Shown here one piece after another: positions 30,460 to 41,393 of a stretch of 64,000 bases of DNA. The stretch is from Ichthyophis bannanicus. Its lineage: Eukaryota > Chordata > Amphibia > Gymnophiona > Ichthyophiidae. The stretch lies in NCBI GenBank assembly GCA_033557465.1, contig CM066033.1, positions 13,703,080 through 13,767,079 on the forward strand, given 5' to 3'. The first letter of the stretch is position 1. Each line of letters starts with the position of its first letter. The translations under genes and the position numbers were made by a program. A model generated the notes under the pieces. The model was not told the origin of the DNA. It saw nothing but the letters and a program-made list of their open reading frames with translations, and searched no databases.

Positions 30460-30661
30460 TAGGGTCGCCAACTGGCTCCAGATGCGCCCGACAGGCTTGA
30501 TCCAGTCCTGGGTTTACTCCATTGCATGCAGGGACATGTAGTTCTGATTTCTCCATTGCACTCCATAAGAAAAGCCAGACTACAAGTCCCTGCATGCAAT
30601 GGGGTAAACACAGGACTGGATCAAGCCTGTCGGGCGCATCTGGAGCCAGTTGGCAACCCTA
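30460..30661. mobile_element. Foldback MITE with 8-bp target duplication
   Basis: About 80 bp at each end are near-perfect inverted repeats (TAGGGTCGCCAACTGGCTCC...GGAGCCAGTTGGCAACCCTA). GGTATAAA is duplicated at 30452-30459 and 30662-30669. Eight-bp duplication and TAGGGTTGCC-like ends suggest a hAT-mobilised MITE. Confidence 0.88.
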
Positions 30662-31193
30662 GGTATAAACAAGAATACTTCAATTTTCTTTTCCCTATAG
30701 GTGGAATTTTATGGTCCTGAATGAATAAAATAGCTGGAATTGAGATCCTATTGTAAGTCACAAAGAAGGTTAGATATAATTTTGTTGCTCATCTCAAAAT
30801 GATTGTTTTCCAGCTGCATTTCCTGGTGTAGCAGCAGCTTAAACACTGATCTTACTTCCCTCTGCTGCCTGAGACACTCTGCCTCTGCCATCTCTGCAGA
30901 TCCACCTTAAGGAGGCGGGCTCCTACATTATGATGTGACGACAGGATACTGAGCATGCGCTACCCTGTTTCCTTCCTCTAGTCTAGTGTCTGCAAAGTTT
31001 GCAAAGAGAAGGAAAGATTTGTGTTAGAAGCAGGAACTTCTTGTTTCCCCAGGACAGGAAATCCCTGCAAGCCCCAGCCCCTGATCTGCAAATGGGAGAG
31101 AAGGGACTATGTGAGACCCTTAGGAATTAGTCCAGCGTCCTTCTGCCTTATTCATCCTTCCATTAACAGGGAATTCTTCTCAGCAGCCTAAGA

Positions 31194-31241
31194 ATGCAGA
31201 AGGAAAACAGGAGGGAAATGTCTGTCTTGGGTTCTGATAAG
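31194..31241 (+). CDS. First coding exon of the right KRAB gene
   Basis: An ATG at 31194 opens 16 codons up to a donor (GATAAG/GTAAGAATT) and joins the KRAB-A exon at 33464 in phase 0. A second in-frame ATG at 31218 (MSVLGSDK) could equally be the start. Upstream DNA to 30849 is shared with the left gene and probably contains the 5' UTR and promoter; no TATA box stands out. The downstream intron is 2.22 kb. Confidence 0.72.
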
Positions 31242-33463
31242 GTAAGAATTGTTTATTCTCCTCTTCTGCACAGGGCATCAGCATTTCAAAGAAAACGTTT
31301 GCAAATGCTGCTCTTGCAACTTTCCCTCCTTGACCTTGATGCAGGAACGTTGTGTTAGAGCTGTGTTATAGCTCAGAGCAGTTTTCTAATGCAAGATTAA
31401 TGCATAATTTTGTTCCCAAAATATACATTAACAATATGTAATGCTAAATAGCTGTGTGCAAAAGAAGACAGAGGGTGGAAGACATATGTGCACATGGGTT
31501 TGAACTACTTACAGCCAGAAGCAAAAAGGTCAGATGGCTCAAAGAGGCTCATTCACCTGCCTGAAACTCCCTGATCCTAAGGATCCCAACAGCCCTCACC
31601 CTGACTCCTCTAAAAAACATCACTGGTGGCCTGGTAACCTGGTGACCCTGGTCCCCCATCCCCTGAACTCTAAAAAAAATTCCATAAACTAGTGACCCTT
31701 AGCTCCCCCACCCCTGAACCGCACAAAATAAATTGGTTGCCCAAGAGACCACTACACCCCCAACCCCTGGCACTCTGCATTCCCTCCCCTCTAGTATCTC
31801 TGATCCTCCCATCCTGGTATCTTTTTCATAGGGAGGCAGGAGTGATGCCTACATGTTCCTGCCTCTGCACCACCATCCTGGAAAATGGCAGCACCTGACC
31901 CCATGAGGGGCATCCTGGGGCGTACCTTGTGTGGTTATTCTGCCAAATAAGGCAGAATCCATGCCCTGTGCTGCTCTTTCAGCTTTTTCTCCTCTTTCTC
32001 AGTTTGTCTTTTTCTGAAATGGAGGAATAGCCTACTATTTAGAGCAGCAAGATAATATACAGAATTCAAATCCTGCTTTCCTACAGACAATCCATGTGAT
32101 CTTGGGCAAGTTCCTTCACCCTTAAGGATCTGTTTACAAAGCTGTGATAAAATAGCACGTTTTTACAGTTATTATCCCAGAATACTTACTGCAGGATTTA
32201 CTAACCTGCAGCACCTGAATACCTGTCAAAAAATGTCAAAGTGACTGAAATACAGAGGACATGGGGAAAGGAGAAGGTGCTGTGGGTCATCATAGAAAAG
32301 GGAAATGGCAACTCCATATGTGCATGTCTGCTTCCCTGACCTCTGTCTCAGATGGAGGAACTGGACAGAGATCTGTCTGAAGACGGCTAAAAGTTGGGAA
32401 TGAAGGGATAAGTGTCATTGGTAGAAAGCTTTCACCTGCCAGACTGTATTGGAGTACCATGTCTGCGAAATTGATAGTTGCATGGGATAGGGAGGAGGAG
32501 GGGGGGGGTGGTAGCCCTTACTGATAGGCTGCCAGGGATTTGTGAGAATAGGCAGAGGGGTGCTATTTTTAATTGTCACATCCCTGGCTTCTTCATTAGT
32601 TGGTGGTCTTTGGATTGGGCTCCGTTATCCTGCATTAATTTGGCCCAAAAGCATGATGTTTCCAGCTGCATTAATGCATGTAAAAGTGCTGCTGAATTTC
32701 CTAACCTGCAGACCGGATACTACAATCGATGTCTAGCAGGTTACAGTTTCCTGCCAATAACACGTCCTCCTTAATGCCCACCTTTTGTGTGTCATCAGTC
32801 AGATCTTTGTGCAGTTCCTCCATCTGATTTGCAGATCTGTAGATCACATGAATGCACACAGAGGTGTTATGGCTTCTTTCTGTCGCACCCCACAGTGCTT
32901 CCTGTGCCCTCTGCATTTCATCCACTTTGATATTGTTTTTGACTTAATTAAAGAGCTACTCTTCTCCTTTTGCTACCATCTTTGTCTTGAGCATATTATA
33001 ACCTGAGACGGCTGTATCCCATTCATGAGATTCGCTAATCCACTTCTCTGTAATAATGCACTTTCTTAGACTCTCTCTCTCTCAGACACACACGAACACA
33101 GACACAGACACACTTTTACACTCCGTCTCTTTGTCTGACTCTCAGACGCTTTCTTACTCCTCTCTCCAGGTCGGACCCCAGCACTTTCTACTTTCCTGTC
33201 TTCAGTCTCCAACCCACCAGCCTCCATCACCCCTTCAGCAGTTGTTGCCACCTCCTTTCTAACCCACATAGGCTAGTGCCATATTTTCTATCCAATTGCT
33301 TATAAAGACAGGAGATGTGATTGCCTGGTCCCCAGAGAAACTCTGGAAATCTAAACAAAATACTGGATATTTAGGAGAAAGGAGCTTGCTAATCTCACTG
33401 GCAAATTCTATTCCACACACCCCAGAATGAAAGTGCAGCTGAGTGTCCTGTTTGCTGTTCCAG

Positions 33464-33590
33464 GCATCGGTCACATTCAGGGACGTCGCTGCTTACTTCT
33501 CAGATGTGGAGTGGGACATCCTGGGAGAATGGCAGCAGGACCTATACAAGAAGGTTATCAAGGAGATTCACGGCATTCTGATATCACAAG
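33464..33590 (+). CDS. KRAB-A box exon of the right KRAB (zinc-finger) gene
   Basis: This 127-bp exon has acceptor TTCCAG/G and donor AAG/GTAAAT. It encodes [16 protein letters not shown], then [19 protein letters not shown] and ILISQ. KRAB-A domains recruit TRIM28 and heterochromatin factors to silence DNA, often retroelements, bound by C2H2 zinc fingers elsewhere in the protein. The helix positions DV, YF and EW are kept; the MLE triplet is IKE, so strong TRIM28 binding is doubtful. It ends in phase 1, as do all later exons of this gene found here. The left copy at 4-130 is its inverted duplicate. Confidence 0.92.
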
Positions 33591-34163
33591 GTAAATCTGC
33601 TCATCTAGCGTCTGCCATGTACAGACTCATTGCGAGATGTGCACTGCCATTCTATCTAGACAGGAAAATTCCCAGGTATCAGACCCCAGAGACCCCTGAA
33701 ATGTAGAGCCTGACTTGTGATTCCATCTCATATCCAGCAGGAGGTGCTGTTGCTCTCTGGGAGCCAGTGACAGACTCTACTGCTGCGGGCTCTGCAAATG
33801 ATGTAGCTCAGTGCTGTAAGATCAGATGTAAACCATAAACTAGAGGATTCATACAAGACCAACTGGAGTCTGTCTCCCTTTCCTGTGCAAAGACATGTGG
33901 CTCAGGAGAGCAGGAGGGAGGATTTACCTCTCAGACTCCTTTCTGAGAACCCCAGCTCCTACATAAGGCAGTAACCAGATATCACAGAGAAGAACAGAAA
34001 CGACTGCACCAGAAAACCTCCAAGCTTTAATCTTGCAATTGCCTCATCTCATCCAAGCTTTGTCAGAGAAATACAACCAACCCAAAGATATATAATACAT
34101 ACTTCCATGTCCACACACTCAAACACTGCTTCATCAGAACAGTTTTCATCTTTCTTTTTACAG

Positions 34164-34277
34164 GTTATTCAATTGTTAATCCTGATGTCATAGTCAAGAT
34201 TAAAAAGGAAGATGAGAAATATTTCACTCAGCACTGTGAGTGGGAGGGAAAAGAAAACTTTAATGACCCAACGATGA
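34164..34277 (+). CDS. Right KRAB gene exon 3 (acidic linker cassette)
   Basis: The exon of 114 bp is bordered by TTTTTACAG and GTAAGT, phase 1 at both ends. It completes the glycine codon split from the KRAB-A exon and encodes YSIVNPDVIVKIKKEDEKYF, then an acidic tail. Exons of this kind (a short aliphatic patch, then KxExE) follow the KRAB-A box in many non-mammalian KRAB zinc-finger genes. No enzyme or binding motif is present. Confidence 0.85.
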
Positions 34278-34434
34278 GTAAGTAAATGTTTTGGATTTAA
34301 GGGCTTTGAATTTTGAGATCACAGGAGATGAGGTGATTATTATCAAACATTTGTAGACTTAAAATTAATTTACTAATTTAGGTTTGTCAGATCATCTCTT
34401 ATGAATCCTTTTAGATATTTTTTTTTCATCATAG

Positions 34435-34548
34435 GTCTTCCGATTGTAACATCTGTGTTCTCACTGAGCGTTAAACAAGAGGATGATCTCCCCTTCATGG
34501 ATCATCCTGACTCAGAGATGATTGAGCAGATCCACCCTCCTGCAACAA
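34435..34548 (+). CDS. Right KRAB gene exon 4 (acidic linker cassette)
   Basis: Another 114-bp, phase 1-1 exon between TCATCATAG and GTAAGT. It encodes LPIVTSVFSLSVKQEDDLPF and then PDSEMIEQIHPPAT. The length and phase equal those of exon 3, which suggests that these cassettes arose by exon duplication. The next exon recognised is 20.5 kb downstream at 55065. Confidence 0.8.
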
Positions 34549-35729
34549 GTAAGTATAAAATTCCTCCTGGACGTCTTACTAAGGTCAGCATGTGCCATTT
34601 AGGGCTTCAGCGCCGGTGGGATAAGAGGCCTTTGTCCTCTCTCTCCCTCCCACTGTGTTTCCATTCTTTTGATGGAGTAGTCTACCTGCAGAGCTGTAGG
34701 GGGCAGCTGATGGATGTGTGAGACCTGTGGGCGGCATCAGGGTTGAAGCATGTGTGTGTGTGGTTAAAAGGGCTGCTGGGGTTGGGGGCGATGGAGGGGC
34801 TTCTCCATTGTTGCAGGGGGGAAACATGATTGATGAGCATGATACCATCTGATTTAGCCAAAGAGGCATAACCTAAGAACTTTAGTGGCCCAGGGGAGGT
34901 GAAGTTCAGTTTTTGCAGTTCTTGTGGGTTAAGACAAGCCATAGTAGATAATTTACAGTAATGCATTTTAATATTAATGAACTGACTGAGATGATTATAT
35001 ATTCAATACATATCAACAGTCCTTAAGGGTTTGCGTGCAGGTGTTCAAAGGGTCACTGCTCTGCTCTGCTCTGCTGCTGTTGCCCCCCCCCCCCCAGATG
35101 GTGCTGCTGTAGGCAGACATCTGGTCCATTTTGTGGCTGTGTCCAGCCTTGTTCGGAGAGCAGAGGTGGAAGAGAATATTTGAAGAATCAGGGAAGGCTT
35201 CCTTTAGCACATTAGCAAGGAAATGCCTGTAAAATTATATATAGGTGATACAATGAGGGCATTCCCAGAGGCCTTTAGCCAGTGCTGGAGAAAGGGGACT
35301 TCTTGCATATTTGGTGACTCGTTGGAAGAGCAAAGCATATTGGGAAGACGTGGTTGTGGGGTTTGGCAGTATTTACTGGGAATCTCCAGCTTGGGATTTG
35401 AATTTTCAGCATAATTAGAGCACAACTGTCATGAGCAACAAGGAGATGAATGTCAGCTGCATTAAAATAAGCTCTGATCTCCCAAATCCGATATCAAGGT
35501 AGCCAGGGGTGAGATGAAAACATTTAATAAAATAGGGGCCAAACAGACCCTTGAGGGCCACCATATGACAGTAGGTAGATTGCAGAAACTATTAGCATTT
35601 CTTGTCACCTAAAAAACATGTCTTGATGAATAGGAACAGAAGCAATTCAGAGTGACATCAGTAAAGCCAGTTTGTTCTAAGCGTGTCAATCAAAGGGTTT
35701 GGTTGATTACAGCAAAAGGTTAAATTAGA
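34549..35729. other. Intron of the right KRAB gene, no element recognised
   Basis: There is no further exon of the cassette type and no dated insertion. A short (TG)n tract is at 34748-34762 and a C run at 35083-35096. Confidence 0.5.
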
Positions 35730-35987
35730 CTTACCTGCTAATTGTTGTTCCTTAAGGAACTCCATTCTAGTCCCGGAAGACTCTGGGTAGGTTGCAATTT
35801 AACATACATAATATTTACATAAGTAAAATAACATCACAAGCATACACAGAAAAATTAGTGATCTGCTCAGCAGCAGCTGTCTCAAAGTTCTGCGGCAAAA
35901 GGAATAGTTGAGATTGGCCTGGACTGGAGGGACGCTATGGAATTGCCAGATAACTAGAGACCAGACTCCTGGGTTCTATCCCCCTTT

Positions 35988-36166
35988 CAGCAGATGGCAC
36001 TGAGAATTCCTGACTTTGATGATGTCACAGTATAAGGAGGCTGAGCTCCTCCCTCCACGCCAGTATCCTCAGTCTTCCAGCAGATGGCACTGAGAATTCC
36101 TGACTTTGGTGATGTCACAGTATAAGGAGGCTGAGCTCCTCCCTCCAAGCCAGTATCCTCAGTCTT
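35988..36166 (+). repeat. Two tandem 90-bp units near the left end of DIRS 1
   Basis: CAGCAGATGGCACTGAGAATTCC...TATCCTCAGTCTT occurs at 35988-36077 and 36078-36166, with a third start at 36167. The unit contains TGATGTCACAGTATAAGGAGG, which looks like a promoter element (a CRE-like TGATGTCA plus TATAAGG). Confidence 0.85.
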
Positions 36167-37240
36167 CAGCAGATGGGGAAGAACTCAAATGGCATTAAAA
36201 ACAAAATAAAAATAGGGGCAGTTTTCAGTTGACCAGAGAGCTGATCAGGCTTTGTGAGTAAAGTGGATGCTGTGGTGGAGTGTAAATTCAGCCTGTAGGG
36301 TCCCAACACTTCTTGGTTGCCTGCAGGTCCCTGAGGACGGCATACACCCAGTGGTTCTGGTCCCTATACCCTTCTAGAAGGCATCCCAACAATACTGCAG
36401 CCTTCAGTGGTCTTTGCAGGTAAAAGGGTATATGCTGCTTTAATTTCTTTTGTATGTTGGCTGTTCATTGTGCGTCGGGCTTCCCTTGCAGCTTCAGGAC
36501 TCTAGTGGTAAGTTTGGGATCTATTGCAGGTGAGGGATCGGTTGTGTTTACTGGCAGTGTGAAGGCACTGTCATAGGCAGCTGTGAACTTGTTTGTTGGC
36601 TTGAGAGGCAGTTGGTTCCTGCGCTGTGGAAATGCTGTTGGGGAAGGCCATTTGCGCGGCCAGTAACTGCAGGTGAGATCACCTGTCTGCGGCAGGATTT
36701 TGCAAGACATGTGAGGCCAAGGACTGCACGGTGGGCAGTAGTTTCCAGGGTCGCCCAGTCTAGCTGGGGAGGGGGGGGGGGTCCCCGGCAGCAGAAGAAA
36801 CAGCCAATTCAGAAAATCTGAGTTTTTCTCAGGCTGCAGTTCTGGCAGGAATCACAGCCATTTTGTCTCTTGCTCAACTGGACATTTTAGGCCCTTCAGG
36901 GAGGCAGGATTTGGCTCCTGTTCTTGGGAGAGCGAGCAATGAGGCAGTCAGCAGGCTCACTGCATAAAGCAGTGCCTGGGGGAATCTTAACATAGTAACA
37001 TAGATACCAGTCTGCCCAGTATTCATTTTATTTTGATTTTATCCTGTTGCTGTAAAGGGATCCAAGAGTGACAAGGTTCCTCCTAAACTACGGGAAGAGA
37101 CCTTGGTGGTTACTTCACCTTTTAAGCTCTGGAGGACACTCTAGCCAGAGTTTTGTATTATTTGGAGGAGGACCACATTTCAGGGTACTCTGACTTTTGA
37201 TGACCCAAAGGAGGGGTCCTCGGAGCTCGGTGAAGATGTC

Positions 37241-37928
37241 TTGACTCTGGGACCTGGAGCAAGGAGAGATCCCTCCGGGAGAGGATCCCAGTGTTGTGAG
37301 TTTTGCCAAGAGAATCTCGTGGCATTAATTGTGAACTTTTTGGCAGCCCTAAACATTCCTCTGGAACCACAGACAGTGGAGCCTCCCTTAGAAGATCCCC
37401 TATTACGGGGCATCAGGGTGTTTGAGACTGCCTTTCCTGTCTATAGGGTCCTTAAGCAGATGATCGATTTGGACTGGGAAGTTCATAAAGCGGGATTGCA
37501 CGGTGGTCGGACCATGCAGTGCCTGTATCCCATGTGGCCAGAGCATGTACAGTATGTATTGGTCAAAGGCCTTATCGGGATCTGATGCTGAAACCTCATA
37601 GCTTATGCCTGAGGAAGCTAGGCTGGAGGCTGGAGTGATGAATTTGGCAAATATATTCTATGAACTTGGGGTTTCTACCAAGGGTATGTCCTTAGTGGTG
37701 GCAACTCGATGGCTCTTGTGGTGGTATAACTGGTTGGTGGATGTGTCCTCTAAGACTCTTCAGTGTAAGCTCCCCTTTAAGGACAAGCTCGTGTTTGGGG
37801 ATGCCTTGGAGATGTTGGTCAAAGAATTTGGGGAGTTCAGGCTGGCTATGTTTCCTGATGACAAGCCAAAGGCTAGTAAGCTGACCCCGGTGTTGAGGGA
37901 TCGGTCTTACGATTTACATAATTTCTGA
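37241..37928 (+). pseudogene. DIRS 1 gag-like gene
   Basis: Two open stretches in different frames (37241-37585 and 37605-37928) match the usual layout of a DIRS first ORF: a hydrophilic N-terminus, a WEVHKAGLHG-type middle and, near the end, TLQCKLPFKDKLVFGDALEM followed by a lysine/proline tail (DDKPKASKLTP). The product would coat the RNA. A stop and a frameshift near 37585-37605 inactivate it. Identification is by general similarity to DIRS gag, not by a known catalytic motif. Confidence 0.6.
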
Positions 37929-38075
37929 GCAGTGCACTTTGCCCCTTATTAAATAGTACATTATCCTTTTAGGGGTCAGACCTTTTGGGGTGGTTGAGGA
38001 ATGGGTCAGGGGTTCTTTTCAGGAATTGGGGCCAGTTCCAAGAAAGCACAATGAGATGAGGGGGCCCAGGCAGGG

Positions 38076-38276
38076 GTGGTACAGGTTGGGGATCGTCTTC
38101 ACCAGTTTTACCCTGCCCGGGTCACTTCTGACCAATGGATGGTTGAAGTCATTTGCGAAGGTTATGCTCTGGAGTTCACAATACTGCTCGTGGATGCCTT
38201 TCTGTTGTCTCCTTGCAAAGCTTCCACCAAATTGCAGGCCGTCAGGGATACTCTCCAGCAGTTGCTCCAGTTACAA
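38076..38276 (+). pseudogene. DIRS 1 reverse transcriptase, N-terminal segment
   Basis: The reading GDRLHQFYPARVTSDQWMVE, VICEGYALEF and AVRDTLQQLLQL is the characteristic start of the DIRS reverse transcriptase. It stops at the L2 LINE inserted at about 38277; the reading resumes at 41388 (VVPKKE) with about 20 codons missing between them. Confidence 0.75.
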
Positions 38277-39117
38277 AACTACTGTAATCAAGATACAAAA
38301 CACCACCATTCAAGTAAAACAGGAGGTGAAATACTTGGAAATCATCTTGGACAAATCCCTCAGTAGGTCATCCCAGGTAAAACAAACAGCTAGGACTATA
38401 TTCTTTAAGCTAAGATCCATCCAGAACCTAAGACCTCTTCTAGAATCTAACAATTTTTGAACGGTAGTCCAGGCACTCATAACCCCACACTGGGACTTCT
38501 GCAATAGTTTACTACAGGGTCTTCCCAAAAAGACAGTTAATATCCTCCAAACAGCCCAAAATGTGACTGCCGAATAATAGCTAAAGCAAGCTTGACAGAG
38601 TATTTTACACCAATCCTCAAAGATCTGCACTGTCTCCCATCAACGAGTAGAATAAAATATAAATTAATAATTATCACTTTTAAGCTACTACATAACATCT
38701 CACCCTCATTCCTCACATCTAAGATTCATACCCAAGCAGAGACCAAGAGCAGAAGAAACAGCAGTCTAAACACTCTTGCAGTACCATCATCAGTCCGTAG
38801 TACAAAGCAAGTAACCAGCAAAAGAGCATTCGCCTACACTGCATCTAAATTATGGAACCTCCTGCCAGTCCACATCAGGTCTATCAAAGACCTCAAAACA
38901 TTTAGGAAAGAGCTAAAGACACTACTGTTTACTGAATACTACAACAACAATGAGTAAAATCCTGCCCGTTCACATACACTAATACTTACTCCCTATAAGT
39001 ATTAGCGTATGTGTCTCATATCCCCTCGTGTTGAATGTATCCCCCAATTGTGTTGTGACCACTTTGATTGAAGGATAAGGTGCTATACAGAACTGTCTAA
39101 ATAAATAAATAAATAAA
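38277..39117 (+). pseudogene. L2 LINE 3' part inside DIRS 1
   Basis: The L2 C-terminal half is readable with stops: VKYLEIILDKSL, IFFKLRSIQNLRPL, then 38592-38957 from TEYFTPILKDLHCLPSTSR to KLWNLLPVHIRS and KTLLFTEYYNN. It ends in (AAAT)n at 39100-39117. It is 5'-truncated. Confidence 0.82.
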
Positions 39118-39345
39118 TCTCTCACAATCATTCAAAATGTATATAGTTGATGTTATATATTATCAATAACACCTCATATAATAGCTCAGGATTCAGGCAT
39201 CTACTTTGCATATAGTTCACATTTTTCTATGGTTCTTTTTAATTGTTCTCTGTAGCTGTTTGTTCAATGTAAACCACCCTCTGGAAGGGGAGGTATATAA
39301 AAACTGTATGTATAAATAAATAAATAAATATATAAAAATTAATGG
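39118..39345 (+). mobile_element. Second LINE 3' tail
   Basis: Directly after the preceding tail comes another terminus (AATGTAAACCACCCTCTGG...GGTATATAAAAAC) ending in (AAAT)n at 39318-39330, with no coding part. It is a strongly truncated LINE or SINE copy. Confidence 0.65.
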
Positions 39346-39349
39346 TCTC

Positions 39350-41387
39350 CATAGACCAATCATGTTAAGGTTAATAGTCAAGCCTCTTCACCGGCAAAAG
39401 CCTCTCCATCGGCACCCGATTCAGCATCAGGGGTGGAAGCGGCAGCCGCAAGTCCCTCCCGCTCCCCCTGCCATGGCCCAAACGGGACAACAGCAAAAGC
39501 ATTTAAAGAAGTATGCCTTCAGGTGTGCCCGCCTGAGGGCCTCACCAGAGGGCCCTTTGGCATGGCCTTTAGGCGGGGACGATACCGTTTGCCAAACTTA
39601 GTCCTTATAAAATTGCACCATCCGAACAAAAGAGCCACGACAAATAAGCAAGTGACTAAAGCATGAGGAAACAGCACCGAACAATACAGACACAGATAGA
39701 CTGAACTCTACTGAATCGTGAGTAAGCTGTCATGCACATTGCTTACCCACACAGAAACAACCACTTAAGCCCTCTGCCACATTTAATGTAGGCTTACACA
39801 TAAGTACATACCGCTCTCACCCACCCCTAAGCACCACTTTGCATGTAACTTTCACCTCAGTGGCTCACTCTTTATCAAGCATAAAGCAAAGAAAACTTAC
39901 ACAATGAGCTAAAATCTATTCACCTTAATCTTCCTCGCACTCTCTACTCTTCAAACCCAAATTCATAAATGCTGGAGAAACCACTATACTCACATCAGCT
40001 CAACTGATCCCATTCATACATTCAAGCAAATATGCAACTCATAAGATACATCCAAACCAATATCAACATAACAGATCATGAAGAATCCATTGAGAAGCAG
40101 TCCCATCCAAGACTCAACAACATACCCCACTCAAATGTTTCAATGCTGGATTAATCTGAAACAAATTCCACACAATAATGGATTACATACAAAACCAGAA
40201 TATAGATGTGTATCACCAAAACATGGCTCTCCGACTCAGACAACGCAATTATAAACCCAATTACATCTCAACAATACACAATATAACTCCACAAGACATT
40301 CATGAGGAGGTGGAGGAGTTCTAATCATAGCAGAGGCACATCTAAACCTCACTATAACCTCCTCCTTTTACTCAAAAGGAAGCAACATAATACCAATTTC
40401 AAATAGGCACCTAGCATTATGCCTCATATAGAGAGCCCCAAGTTCTGACGAAGAACTCTCAACCATCCTAGAGCTAGTGTGCTCCCACGCTACACAGAAC
40501 AAACCTCTCCTCATCCTAGAAGACCCTAATCTCCCATCGCTGCCACAGCATGACACAGCTACCTTTCTGGAAGCAATGAAGGTTCTACATTATACCCAAA
40601 TGGGGTACACTCCAACCCACAAGAAAGGGAGGGACCCTTGACCTCATCTTTGCACCCAACCAATTTTATTACTCAAAACCTATTAATATACCTAAGAGTC
40701 ACACCAATCCCATGGTCGAACCACCACATAGTCACCGTCTCCATTAATGCACCCGTAACGGAAAGAACACCGTGGGCAAGTCACTTAACCCTCCATTGCT
40801 CAGAAAAATCCAAGTTATCAATGTCCCTGTTTAATGTACATTACCAAGTTTAAGTTACAATGTAAACCGCTTTGATTGAAATAATAAAGCGATATAAAAA
40901 ACTGTTAAATAAAATAAATAAACACCAGAGACAATCCTGAAGGAAAGAAGATTTCAGACCTTCAACAAGGAAAAATTCCTAGAGCAAGTACTACCAGAGT
41001 TTGAGCAAAATACAACAGACCTTGACTCCATCCATCATCATCAGCTGGAAAAAAGCACTCCACAATGCATCAATAGCACCAACCAAACCATTCCAAGACA
41101 ACAGAAGAAAACGTAACGCTCCATGGTTCTCAAGTGACATCAACAAACAGAAGAAAGAACTAAGGAAACTGGAGAGACTATGGCATCGATCCAAAGACCA
41201 ACACCATCTCACAAAATACAACGAAACGCAAGCCATATACCTTGAACCCATATAATCATCCAAGTTCTACACCCTGTTCTATGTAAAGTTGGTTTTGTTG
41301 ACATGTTTTCTGTAAATCACCCTCAATTAATGATAGGGTGGTATAAAAAACCTGTTAAATAAATGAAAATAAATAAATACATTCATT
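39350..41387 (+). pseudogene. L2 LINE with 5' end, SINE insertion and internal deletion
   Basis: The 5' UTR block at 39510-39580 (GCCTGAGGGCCTC...TTGGCATGGCC) also occurs reversed at 53370-53440 in another L2. Endonuclease pieces follow in broken frames: GGGGVLIIAEA, KPLLILEDPNLPSLP (GDFN decayed to EDPN) and TPIPWSNHH, then RNAPWFSSDINKQKKELRKL at 41110-41170. After 41250 the sequence jumps to a LINE 3' end (AATCACCCTCAATTAATG...TAAATAAATG). The reverse transcriptase is absent, so it is an internally deleted copy. Confidence 0.75.
40772..40920 (+). mobile_element. Headless SINE inside the L2 copy
   Basis: Starts GTGGGCAAGTCACTTAACCC and ends CCGCTTTGATTGAAATAATA...TTAAATAAAATAAATAA. It matches the body and tail of the SINE at 9977-12226 but lacks the tRNA-like head. 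A possible short duplication, AACACC, borders it. Confidence 0.75.
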
Positions 41388-41393
41388 TATTTT

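Larger units (their letters stand above)
30849..33593 (+). repeat. Right arm of the inverted duplication
   Basis: This is the counterpart of 1-4314 (without the LINE at 2136-3692). It contains promoter-side sequence, the first coding exon, intron 1 and the KRAB-A exon of the right gene. The similarity may continue beyond 33593, but the left arm leaves the window there. Confidence 0.92.

Noticed and set aside
30826..30837. TGTAGCAGCAGC beside the right arm, like the first bases of the ERV LTR
   Set aside because: Only about 11 bases match and no LTR body follows. A CAG-rich coincidence is more likely than a solo LTR.
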